Source: Legionella maceachernii
Lineage (GTDB): Bacteria > Pseudomonadota > Gammaproteobacteria > Legionellales > Legionellaceae
NCBI RefSeq assembly: GCF_900167045.1
Contig: NZ_FUXJ01000002.1
Location: 1 to 60,602, forward strand
Direction: 5' to 3'
Length of the DNA stretch: 60,602 nucleotides
In this document: piece after piece, positions 7,848 to 15,485 of the stretch
Layout: each line of letters begins with the position of its first letter
Position numbering within the stretch: position 1 is the stretch's first letter
Program-made: the position numbers and the translations under genes
The notes under the pieces: model-generated
The model's database searches: none
What the model was told of the DNA's origin: nothing
What the model saw: the letters and a program-made list of their open reading frames with translations, nothing else

Positions 7848-9161
7848 TTAGATAAATCCTTGTTGTTTTGCCTGTTGTTGTAACTGATCCCTAAACGAGG
7901 GATGAGCAATTTTAATCAGTTGATGTGTTCTTTCAGTCGTCGAACGCCCTTTTAATTGCGCTATTCCATATTCTGTGACTACATAATCAATGTCAAGACG
8001 GGTGTCTGTTGCAATTGAAGAGAGCCTGGGCACAATTCGCGATAAGCTACCTTTTTTAGCTGTCGAGCTACTGGCAATGATGGTTTTTCCGCCTTCCGAA
8101 TAATGAACTCCTCGAATAAAATCCAATTGTCCCCCAACACCAGAGAATTGATGACCAATGAATTCAGCATTCACTTGGCCACTAAAATCAATTTCAATAA
8201 AGGCATTGACTGAAGTCATTAAATTATTTTTTCCAATAATACAAGGCTCGTTAACATAGGAAACAGGAAGGCAAACCATTGATGGATTAAGATTAATAAA
8301 ATCATACAGTTGTTTATCACCAATAGCGAAGGTAAACACATTGATGTAGGGGTTTAGGGTTTTATGGGTATTGGTGACAACGCCTTTTTTAATTAAATCG
8401 ATCATGCCGGCTGTAATCACTTCCGTGTGGATGCCCAGGTTTTTGTGCCCACTGAGCTGTTCACACACGGCGTTAGGTACGCCACCTATTCCCATTTGAA
8501 TGGTGGCGCCGTCAGGTATCAGAGAAGTAATGTGTTGACCAATTTGTTTATCCAATTCGCTGGCAGGTTTTGATGGCTCTTCAAGCAAAGCAGTCGTGTT
8601 TTCAATCAGTGCATCCACTTCATTAATATGGAGGAGGGTAGAACCTGCTGTTCTTGGCATGTTTTCATTGACTTCAACAATGAGCTTATCGGCATAGCGT
8701 GCTAACTCAATGGCATAATCGCCATTGGTTCCTAAGTTGAAAAAACCATACTGATCCATTGGGGCTACAGTCATCATAAAGGCATCCAGCTTGGTAACTT
8801 CTTTGATTGTGCTGGGGTAACGACTGAAGCTCACAGGAACGAAGTTAATGTATTTTTTACCCAGCGCGTAACCTCGTTCTGCAAGTAGAACTTCACCCTT
8901 AGACATCATTGAGGAATAGGGTTTGATAACAGAAAGTAGGTCTTCTTGAAAGATGGTTTGTAAGGCTACATCACCACAGCGAAGATAATAAACCTTGACT
9001 TCTTGTAGATCACCCGCCTTGGCTCGTTCTGCCAATGCATGGCATAAAGCAGGAGGTGTTGCGACGCGCATTCCCATGGAAATAGCCGCTTTTTTGGGAA
9101 TTAATTGAATGGCTTCTTCAGCAGAACACAACTTCTGTTGATATAGTTTGTCAAAGTGCAT
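7848..9161 (-). CDS. Acetyl-CoA hydrolase/4-hydroxybutyrate CoA-transferase family, probable itaconate CoA-transferase (RipA-like)
   Basis: 437 residues, full length for the family. The glycine-rich IQMGIGGVPNAV stretch, the GIHTE segment with the likely catalytic Glu, and the C-terminal VTEYGIAQLKGRSTTER stretch are all present. These enzymes move CoA between acyl-CoA donors and carboxylic acids. The two genes downstream on the same strand encode a CitE-like lyase and a MaoC-like hydratase, which together with this family form the Yersinia/Pseudomonas itaconate pathway. The gene starts 41 bases after the dipZ-like stop, so readthrough from that gene is possible. Succinyl-CoA:itaconate specificity is inference. 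Confidence 0.88.
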   Translation of the reverse strand: MHFDKLYQQKLCSAEEAIQLIPKKAAISMGMRVATPPALCHALAERAKAGDLQEVKVYYLRCGDVALQTIFQEDLLSVIKPYSSMMSKGEVLLAERGYALGKKYINFVPVSFSRYPSTIKEVTKLDAFMMTVAPMDQYGFFNLGTNGDYAIELARYADKLIVEVNENMPRTAGSTLLHINEVDALIENTTALLEEPSKPASELDKQIGQHITSLIPDGATIQMGIGGVPNAVCEQLSGHKNLGIHTEVITAGMIDLIKKGVVTNTHKTLNPYINVFTFAIGDKQLYDFINLNPSMVCLPVSYVNEPCIIGKNNLMTSVNAFIEIDFSGQVNAEFIGHQFSGVGGQLDFIRGVHYSEGGKTIIASSSTAKKGSLSRIVPRLSSIATDTRLDIDYVVTEYGIAQLKGRSTTERTHQLIKIAHPSFRDQLQQQAKQQGFI

Positions 9162-9202
9162 TTCCTCATCCTTGTTTTAAGCAGAACTCCGTTCCGCATA
9201 CT

Positions 9203-10861
9203 TTAGCTTCCGAAAGTAAAGGTATAAATTTCCACCCCAGGCTCTGAAGTTATAATCTGTAATAGACCGCTAGTAAACTGCTTGTTGACTACGACTTCAT
9301 AGATGGAATCCTTGCCGACTAAGATATTCCCCTTATTGACATCTTTCCCTGCATCTTCCAGCAGTGCTTTACCATTTAAAAGCACCTGAATTTTAATGGG
9401 TTTTCCTGTAGGATTACTCATTACCATAAACACTTTGCGCGCATTAAAATGTATTTCAAGGGAAGCATTCGCAGCGCCTGCAATGATCTTATCTTCGCTC
9501 ACTTGCCACGCACCTTGCAAGGCCCAAGCGTTAAGCGGAAGTTGTGTAGGAAAAGAATATTGAGCTATTTTATCATGGACTAAATAAGGACTTAGACTTC
9601 GATTAGCACGGGCATATCCTAGGTAGGTTTCTGGTGTTTCAAGAGAAGAATAAAGGCGGCGAGTCATAGTCAGTTGTTCTTGAGGTAATTTATCAATCCC
9701 TAACAAAAAGCGAATATTGTTTTCGGTGGTCTCGTAAGCTTCTTCGCCGTAATGTTGATAAACAACTTCCCCTTGTTGATCAATTAAATAATGGGCAGGC
9801 CAATAATGGTTATTATAATTGCGCCAGGTGGTGAATTGGTTGTCAAGTGCTACGGGATAAAGAATGCCATTGCGTTTGACCGCGCTTTCCACATTGTTCA
9901 AATTTTTTTCAAAAGCAAATTCGGGTGAATGAATACCAATGATTACGAGCCCTCTATCACGATATTTTTGATACCACTCTTTCAAATAAGGCAAAGTTCT
10001 GACACAGTTGATGCATGAGTAAGTCCAGAAATCAATAAGCACCACTTTCCCTTTTAAATGATCCATTGTGAGTGGCGGTGAATTAATCCAAGCCTCGATG
10101 TCCTCAATGGCAGGGGCCTTATAGGGAATCCATAGTGCATTCTCCAGCGAGGTCGCTGGATGAGTGGTAGTTTCAGGTACCGTGTAGTCAGCAGAATACC
10201 CTCTTTCTTGGTAGAGCATATAACCTACACTTGCAATAATTATGACACCTAATAGTTTGCGAAAAAGAATTGTTTTTTGCTTTAAAAAAGTAAAAGTTTC
10301 AATCAGTTTTCTTCCATAAAGAGCAATGATAAACATCGGAATTGCTGCGCCCAAAGCGAAAGCGAGTAGAATGAAAAAACTCACGAGGGTTGTTTTTTGA
10401 ATAACCGTTTGCACAATTACAGCCGCGAGAATGGGACCAGCACAAGGCGTCCAGATAATGGAGATCAAGCCCCCTAAAAAAAAACCGCTGTAGAATCCTC
10501 CTTGAGGATTATTGGCTGAAGAAAATGTTGATCCCATATGGGCGAGACGCTGAGTGAAGTGACTCAATTTCTCACTCAAATAGGAGGAAATCATTATGAG
10601 ACCTAATAGCAGTAAAATAAGGTAAGAGATATGGCGAAGGGCATCTAAATTAATGCCTATGTATTGAACAAATTGACGTGAGAAAAAAGCAAACAAAGCA
10701 AAGATAATCGTAAAACCGCTAATAATTCCAAGTGGCCGCTTTTTGGAATTGACCAAGGAGCTTGCAAGTACAATAGGCAAGATGGGAAGAATACAAGGGG
10801 AAATAATAAGTCCAAATCCTTCGATAAAGCCTAAAAGGATACTTATCAACTCAGATCGCAT
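9203..10861 (-). CDS. dipZ: DipZ-type fusion: CcdA membrane domain plus TlpA-like thioredoxin
   Basis: 552 residues. The N-terminal CcdA/DsbD-type electron-transfer domain (1-220, about six membrane segments) has the paired redox cysteines C23 (SPCILP) and C140 (TPCAGP). A periplasmic thioredoxin/TlpA domain follows (about 245-390) with the active site C283-x-x-C286 (CINC). A C-terminal beta-rich domain (about 400-552) is typical of DipZ. The fusion carries electrons from cytoplasmic thioredoxin across the membrane to a periplasmic disulfide reductase, for cytochrome c maturation or oxidative repair. It lies directly upstream of the CoA-transferase gene. Confidence 0.9.
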   Translation of the reverse strand: MRSELISILLGFIEGFGLIISPCILPILPIVLASSLVNSKKRPLGIISGFTIIFALFAFFSRQFVQYIGINLDALRHISYLILLLLGLIMISSYLSEKLSHFTQRLAHMGSTFSSANNPQGGFYSGFFLGGLISIIWTPCAGPILAAVIVQTVIQKTTLVSFFILLAFALGAAIPMFIIALYGRKLIETFTFLKQKTILFRKLLGVIIIASVGYMLYQERGYSADYTVPETTTHPATSLENALWIPYKAPAIEDIEAWINSPPLTMDHLKGKVVLIDFWTYSCINCVRTLPYLKEWYQKYRDRGLVIIGIHSPEFAFEKNLNNVESAVKRNGILYPVALDNQFTTWRNYNNHYWPAHYLIDQQGEVVYQHYGEEAYETTENNIRFLLGIDKLPQEQLTMTRRLYSSLETPETYLGYARANRSLSPYLVHDKIAQYSFPTQLPLNAWALQGAWQVSEDKIIAGAANASLEIHFNARKVFMVMSNPTGKPIKIQVLLNGKALLEDAGKDVNKGNILVGKDSIYEVVVNKQFTSGLLQIITSEPGVEIYTFTFGS

Positions 10862-10927
10862 CGCATTGCTCTCACGTCGGTTTTGGCTGTTTTATACTGT
10901 TATGATGAGGAGGTTTTGCTTCTGTGT

Positions 10928-11149
10928 CTAAAAAAGCCAAAACTGACTCCTTAATTCGTATATTATTAAGCTTAGCAGCTTAAAGGCATTCCATGAGTTG
11001 AAATGCCGAGCATTCTTTTGGTCCCACATGGATAGATGGTGGCTTTTTTTGCGAGTGAGCATTCTTCTTACGGAGGTGTGTCCAATACCCCATTTTCTAG
11101 CACTCTCTGACTTTTCCCTTTTTAAATAAGAAAATGACTTCATTTTCAT
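10928..11149 (-). pseudogene. Remnant of the C-terminal DNA-binding end of a serine recombinase
   Basis: In the minus frame a stretch reads SARKWGIGHTSVRRMLT, which resembles the C-terminal helix-turn-helix of resolvase/invertase recombinases (typical form AxxLGIGRTSVYRML). Nothing else in the 73-codon frame resembles a complete protein. The matching N-terminal recombinase end lies at 12414-12578 on the same strand, and a serine hydrolase gene sits between. The 10862-11207 interval holds no other gene that I can see. The match is short, so confidence is moderate. Confidence 0.5.
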
Positions 11150-11207
11150 ATTTTATGACATTAACTGGCCAACTATGTGTCTTTCTTTTCATTATAAATT
11201 TCAATCA

Positions 11208-12578
11208 TTAACCAATCTTTGGAAAAGCAAACCTACTGCTGGGCTTTAAGCCTGCGCAATACTTGGGGGCATATCCTATTTCGTGGGCTAAGTTTTGTTT
11301 TACCAGTTTCATCACGCTCATTAACATTTTTTTGTGAAATCCCTGCATCGTCCCCCGCGAAGCTAAATAGGCAAAATAAACATCCAAGCAAGGCGCGTAC
11401 ACCACCATGCTTGTATACCCTGGTGCTAAACCTGGTACAAAAAAGATTAAGCCTTCAGGGGTATTCATTCTAAATAATCCAAAACTATAGGCAGTTTGTG
11501 TGACTGTATGACTATTTTCTCCATTATCAGTACTTACAAATTGTGTCAATTTTGTTATGGGAAATCCATTAAGATCGTTTCGGTTAAAGAGCTGGAACAT
11601 CCATTTCGTTAGATCTTCTACGTTTGAGACAATCCCTCCTGCTCCCTGCAACCATGAGGTATTAATTTGTGTTTGATCATAGATTGCATAATATCCATGA
11701 GCCATTTTATTCATTATTGATTTTGGAGGGTTTCCACTCAAAAAATAACTATTTTTAAGCCCATTCTCGTTTATGAGATTTTTCATTAAGATATTGAGGG
11801 AATGGCCTGCTTCTTTACTGACAATCATCCCTAATAGCACATAATTAGTATTGGAATAGGCCCAATTCGATCCTGGTTTAAAATTTTCCGGCATGGAGTA
11901 AGCGATATTGATAAGTGATTTTGCAGACCACTCTTTATGTGGATTACTAACGAGCTTTTTCCACCATCCCTTTGTTTGATCGTAATCGGGTATTCCACTT
12001 GTTTGATTAATTAATTGCTCAATTGTAACTCTTGCCCATTTTTTATATTGTGGAAAAAATTTTCCAATTGTATCTGATTTCTTAATGTGATTTTCAATGA
12101 TTGCTTTAGCGACTAATGCGGCGGTAAAAGTTTTGGTAATGCTTGCTACCTGAAATAGGTTACTGTTTGTAATCCTTTTTCTATTTCCCATTTCTGTTGT
12201 TCCTGCATGAATAACAATAGGTTGATCTTCATTGGGAAGTTTTATAGCAAGAGAAATTGCATTGATATTAAATTCTTTTTTGGTTTGTAAAATAGATTGA
12301 CGCAATTGTTTTGTAAGAAGTGTTTTGTGATATTGCCCTGCAAATATTGCTGATTTTAAACAAAACATATGGATAAGAAATATCATTACCTTATATAAAT
12401 TTGGATGCTTCGCACATTCTTTTAAACTTTCTTTTAGCCGAGTAAGGCTAAACTTTTCGGCTACAGCTCGATTAATTTCATCGGTGATGGTTTTTTTGCA
12501 GCCTATTTTTTCATGGGCATCAATTTGCAAGTCCAAATTTTGCTCTAATGTTGAAACTCGTGCATAGCTAATTTTCAT
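11208..12578 (-). CDS. Chimeric ORF: resolvase N-terminus fused to a class C beta-lactamase-like serine hydrolase
   Basis: 456 codons. Residues 1-54 are the N-terminus of a serine recombinase, with the catalytic-Ser segment ISYARVSTLEQNLDLQIDA. From about residue 65 the frame becomes a beta-lactamase/PBP-like serine hydrolase (PF00144 type): S146-x-x-K149 (SITK), the Y241-S-N243 motif, and a C-terminal GLAPGYTSM stretch. A second start, ATG at 12386 followed by a hydrophobic stretch, would give the hydrolase alone (about 392 residues). The family hydrolyses peptides, esters or beta-lactams, usually in the periplasm. Whether translation starts at 12578 or 12386 is unknown. A recombinase C-terminal remnant lies downstream. 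Confidence 0.8.
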   Translation of the reverse strand: MKISYARVSTLEQNLDLQIDAHEKIGCKKTITDEINRAVAEKFSLTRLKESLKECAKHPNLYKVMIFLIHMFCLKSAIFAGQYHKTLLTKQLRQSILQTKKEFNINAISLAIKLPNEDQPIVIHAGTTEMGNRKRITNSNLFQVASITKTFTAALVAKAIIENHIKKSDTIGKFFPQYKKWARVTIEQLINQTSGIPDYDQTKGWWKKLVSNPHKEWSAKSLINIAYSMPENFKPGSNWAYSNTNYVLLGMIVSKEAGHSLNILMKNLINENGLKNSYFLSGNPPKSIMNKMAHGYYAIYDQTQINTSWLQGAGGIVSNVEDLTKWMFQLFNRNDLNGFPITKLTQFVSTDNGENSHTVTQTAYSFGLFRMNTPEGLIFFVPGLAPGYTSMVVYAPCLDVYFAYLASRGTMQGFHKKMLMSVMKLVKQNLAHEIGYAPKYCAGLKPSSRFAFPKIG

Positions 12579-12760
12579 AGTCAGTTAATATTCAGTTAAA
12601 TCTTAGGAAAGTCGATTGGGATATCGAATTCTCAGTAATAAGAAGTGATTACTAGACCCCAAGGATGGTCACCCTATTCGCTATTGTTAAGGCCTAAATC
12701 AAAATTTTTCTTGCAACAATAACTAAGAAAAAAATGATAGGGTGCATATCCCATTTTATA

Positions 12761-13294
12761 CTACGAAATCATTCGCCGTAAAATATCATCCTTATTAACA
12801 AAATGATGCTTCAAGGCGGCTAAGGTATGCAAGATTATCGTGACGATGAGCCCATAGCCAATCCAACGATGAAGTGCTTCAAATAAATGTCGGTTCTCCT
12901 CGTTTGGGGCAACTAAGTCGGGCAAAGTGAATAAACCAAAAAAAGAAGCAGGTAATCCAGCTGAGGAGGTAATAAGCCATCCGGTGAGCGGCATAGCTAA
13001 CATAAAACCATAAAAGGCCCAATGGACTGTGCGTGCCGCGATTTTTTCCCATAGGGGAAGCGATAGGGCAGGGGTAATGTTTATTAAACGCCATCCAAGT
13101 CTAATAATGACTAATGCGAGAGCGAGCAATCCGTATTCTTTATGCCAACCATACAATTTAAGTTTTTCAAGGCTAATTGGTAGCTCAACCATGTACAAAC
13201 CTAAAATGAGCAATCCAATGATCAAAAGGGCAATAATCCAATGAAGAAGAATGGCTACTGTACCAAAATGCGTTTCAGTGTTTTTTATTCGCAT
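12761..13294 (-). CDS. Cytochrome b561 family membrane protein
   Basis: 177 residues from the ATG at 13294, chosen for AAAGGAG eight bases upstream; the longer frame would overlap the preceding gene. Four membrane helices are expected, with heme-ligand histidines in the helix-1 segment (HWIIALLIIG), in GWHKEYGLLAL, in VHWAFYG and in the last helix (ILHTLAALKHHF). These di-heme proteins pass electrons from quinol across the inner membrane. It follows the bufferin gene bufC by 26 bases on the same strand and is probably cotranscribed, which hints at an electron-transfer role linked to that cluster (inference). Confidence 0.88.
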   Translation of the reverse strand: MRIKNTETHFGTVAILLHWIIALLIIGLLILGLYMVELPISLEKLKLYGWHKEYGLLALALVIIRLGWRLINITPALSLPLWEKIAARTVHWAFYGFMLAMPLTGWLITSSAGLPASFFGLFTLPDLVAPNEENRHLFEALHRWIGYGLIVTIILHTLAALKHHFVNKDDILRRMIS

Positions 13295-13320
13295 CCATAC
13301 CTCTCCTTTGTCAGCTCCGC

Positions 13321-14100
13321 CTATAAACACTCCGTAATACTTAGCTCCGCTAGTAATCCGGATTGAATCCATCCTTTTAATAATGAGGCTGCTCGCAGAC
13401 CTACTTCGGCCTCCTCAAGCCATTTGCAAAGTCCTTCACATAATTCGCCGAATGTTGCGCCTCTAATTAAAGCATCCAATGCCCAAGCTTCCTCTTCTCC
13501 AAGGGAGTAAAAGCGGTTGAGGTATTCGTTTCGCCACAAAACCCAAGGGATAATATCAGCGCTTTTCATTGGGGGTGCTGGAGATTGTTCATTGGATATC
13601 GCTTCCCATATTTTCACCACATCCCAGGCAAAATCCATGCGCTGGAGTGAAGCATGGGGCCTAAATCGGAGATGAGGCCAGGCTTCTGGAGGAACGGATG
13701 CCATTTGCTCAATTTTTAATACCCCTTCATCGGCAGCATCAAAGCTAAGTGTCATTTTCCACTCAAATTCGGCCAATTCAGCTAAATAAGGTTTGCTATT
13801 TCTTTTTAAATACTCTGCGAATTGATCTCCATACCAACGTATCGATCGGTAGGAAGAAGGGTGATGGGTAATGTAATTTTCCCCTAATTTATAAAATTCG
13901 TCTCTACCCAAATAAAGTTCAAGAACGGGGAAATTAGCAGCTAGCGATTCTAATAAGCGATAGCGATAAGAATCGAGGTAAATGGCGAGCCTTTGCTCGA
14001 TTGAGACTTTTTCTGTGGCCACAATCCATTGGGGAATTGCTGATTGACCTTTTAGCAAATAGCTTTGAAACTGATCTTGTAAGTGAAGTAAATCAGTCAT
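13321..14100 (-). CDS. bufC: BufC/HvfC-like protein (DUF2063), bufferin maturation partner
   Basis: 259 residues. The N-terminal DUF2063 domain (about 5-95) is recognisable from QRLAIYLDSYRYRLLESL and NFPVLELYLG. The C-terminal half is mostly helical. In bufferin clusters this protein is the partner that presents the precursor peptide to the multinuclear iron oxidase BufB. Its start overlaps the end of bufB by 4 bases (ATGA), showing translational coupling. The call rests on the domain plus the adjacent DUF692 and Cys-rich precursor genes. Confidence 0.87.
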   Translation of the reverse strand: MTDLLHLQDQFQSYLLKGQSAIPQWIVATEKVSIEQRLAIYLDSYRYRLLESLAANFPVLELYLGRDEFYKLGENYITHHPSSYRSIRWYGDQFAEYLKRNSKPYLAELAEFEWKMTLSFDAADEGVLKIEQMASVPPEAWPHLRFRPHASLQRMDFAWDVVKIWEAISNEQSPAPPMKSADIIPWVLWRNEYLNRFYSLGEEEAWALDALIRGATFGELCEGLCKWLEEAEVGLRAASLLKGWIQSGLLAELSITECL

Positions 14101-14957
14101 GCTAATAGCTCTTTGTCATGTATTTTGTCGACGATTTTCCTTGCTTGATCCAATTCCGCTATTAATTCAGCTAAAGGAGGAATTTTGTCGTCTCGTTCAA
14201 TCATGGTGGAAACCAGGCCTAATTTGGTAATGGTTTTCGCGTAAAGATCCCAGACTGGCTGAATGATAGGCGCATCATGAGTATCAATAATATAATCACC
14301 ATAATTTGAATGACCTGCGAGATGAATTTGCATCACTCGTTCGGGGGGTATCCCATTTAAGTAGTCCAGTGCATGGAATTCATGATTAATTGAACTCACA
14401 TAGATATTATTCACATCCAGTAGAATATAGCAGTCAGCTTGCTCGGCAATTTCAGAAATAAATTCCCATTCAGTCATTTCGGATTGAATAAAAGTAAGAT
14501 AACTCGAAACATTTTCAATAAGGATACGTTGTCCCAAATAATCTTGTACTTCACGAATTCGTGAAACAATGTGCTTTATCGCTTCTTCAGTATAAGGAAT
14601 AGGCAACAAATCATGCATATTGAGACCCTGGACGCCAGTCCAGCATAAATGGTCTGAAATCCACACCGGATTGACACGTGTTGCTAATGTTTTTAAATCT
14701 TTAAGGTAATTTCGATCAAGTGGATCAGTACTACCAATGGATAGAGAAACACCATGCATTACTACGGGGTAGTTTTCACGAATTCTATCTAAAAAATACA
14801 GCGGCCTACCGCCAGGAATTAAATAATTTTCGGTTAGAATCTCAAACCAATCTATCTGGGGTTTGTGGAGCAAAATGTCCTCATAATGTTCAGGTCGTAA
14901 TCCTAAACCAAATCCGAGATAGGGTAATTTTCGTTGTTCTGCTGTGGTGTAAGTCAT
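14097..14957 (-). CDS. bufB: Multinuclear non-heme iron oxidase BufB (DUF692/MNIO)
   Basis: 286 residues forming a TIM-barrel DUF692 enzyme. The metal-ligand pattern is visible: VMHGVSLSIG, WISDHLCW, ILIENVSSYL, LLDVNNIYVSSINH, QIHLAGH and DTHDAPI. MNIO enzymes use two or three iron ions to oxidise cysteines of a small precursor into copper-binding heterocycles (oxazolone/thioamide or thiooxazole). The precursor gene lies 45 bases upstream on the same strand, separated by a strong hairpin. No strong ribosome-binding site precedes this start; the nearest (TGGAT) touches the hairpin. Confidence 0.92.
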   Translation of the reverse strand: MTYTTAEQRKLPYLGFGLGLRPEHYEDILLHKPQIDWFEILTENYLIPGGRPLYFLDRIRENYPVVMHGVSLSIGSTDPLDRNYLKDLKTLATRVNPVWISDHLCWTGVQGLNMHDLLPIPYTEEAIKHIVSRIREVQDYLGQRILIENVSSYLTFIQSEMTEWEFISEIAEQADCYILLDVNNIYVSSINHEFHALDYLNGIPPERVMQIHLAGHSNYGDYIIDTHDAPIIQPVWDLYAKTITKLGLVSTMIERDDKIPPLAELIAELDQARKIVDKIHDKELLA

Positions 14958-14967
14958 TTATCAGAAT

Positions 14968-14992
14968 CCAGGTATGCCTTAGGCATACCTGG
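14968..14992 (-). promoter_or_regulatory. Intra-operon hairpin between bufferin precursor and bufB
   Basis: Perfect 11-base arms (CCAGGTATGCC at 14968-14978 and its complement at 14982-14992) enclose a 3-base loop. On the transcribed minus strand no T-run follows, so it is not a full terminator. It sits 10 bases before bufB, and its 3' edge meets the only SD-like bases of bufB. It may stabilise the precursor message, cause partial termination, or limit bufB translation, giving more peptide than enzyme. Confidence 0.75.
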
Positions 14993-15002
14993 TACCAATC
15001 TG

Positions 15003-15314
15003 TTATTGAGATTGAGACTGTGAGCCGCTGCCTGACTCGCTGCTGCCGCTCGCGTTAGACGCTTCAACAGTACCACCGGCTTTTTCACATTGGTCTTTAG
15101 TCATTTGCGCTAAACCTTGGCCTTTGCAAGAATTTTGGCCTTTGCAAGAGTTAGTCGCTGATTTGCAGCTGCCTTGTCCCTTACAAGCGTTAACACCTTT
15201 ACAATTAACCATAGTAGAAGATGCATCAGAAGAAGATGCATACACGGGTGCCATTGCAAACATTGCTGCAGCACCTAATGCTAGAACTGTACCAGTCGCT
15301 TTTACCTTATTCAT
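15003..15314 (-). CDS. Bufferin-type copper-binding RiPP precursor (BufA2-like)
   Basis: 103 residues. A Sec signal peptide (1-26, cleavage after PVYA) is followed by a low-complexity core with six cysteines (C38, C44, C50, C57, C63, C76), five of them in CK dipeptides (mostly CKG), and a Gly/Ser/Gln-rich tail. This matches the 'uncharacterized low-complexity' bufferin-2 precursors that MNIO enzymes modify at cysteines and that sequester copper in the periplasm. AAGGAA precedes the start. bufB and bufC follow on the same strand. Modification sites and metal are inferred from the family. Confidence 0.85.
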   Translation of the reverse strand: MNKVKATGTVLALGAAAMFAMAPVYASSSDASSTMVNCKGVNACKGQGSCKSATNSCKGQNSCKGQGLAQMTKDQCEKAGGTVEASNASGSSESGSGSQSQSQ

Positions 15315-15386
15315 AAAAAGTTCCTTTTAGATTTTACAAAAAATTACGAAAGAGCTATGAGTTCTGGACTAATAGCTTCCACAGTG

Positions 15387-15412
15387 TAGATATGAAAAAT
15401 TGATACTGTCAA
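15387..15412 (-). promoter_or_regulatory. Possible promoter of the bufferin operon
   Basis: On the minus strand a consensus -35 hexamer TTGACA (plus coordinates 15407-15412) precedes a TATCTA -10-like hexamer (15387-15392). The spacing is only 14 bases, shorter than usual, which could mean an activator-dependent promoter. It is about 75 bases upstream of the precursor start in an otherwise AT-rich gap. Low confidence. Confidence 0.33.
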
Positions 15413-15485
15413 GGTGTTTAGCATTGAATTTTTTATAATTTTTAGTTAACCAGCTCGTCATAGGTGTTGTCAATATCAACGAAGC

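Noticed and set aside
5018-7909. Citrate lyase or malonate decarboxylase operon, suggested by CitG-like and CitE-like genes
   Set aside because: No acyl-carrier (CitD/MdcC), CitF, CitC or MdcA/D/E genes are present, the two genes are on opposite strands, and the CitE-like protein fits a free-standing CoA-ester lyase.
10928-12578. Intact transposon or prophage
   Set aside because: Only the two ends of a recombinase gene are seen; no terminal repeats, transposase or phage genes were recognised around them.
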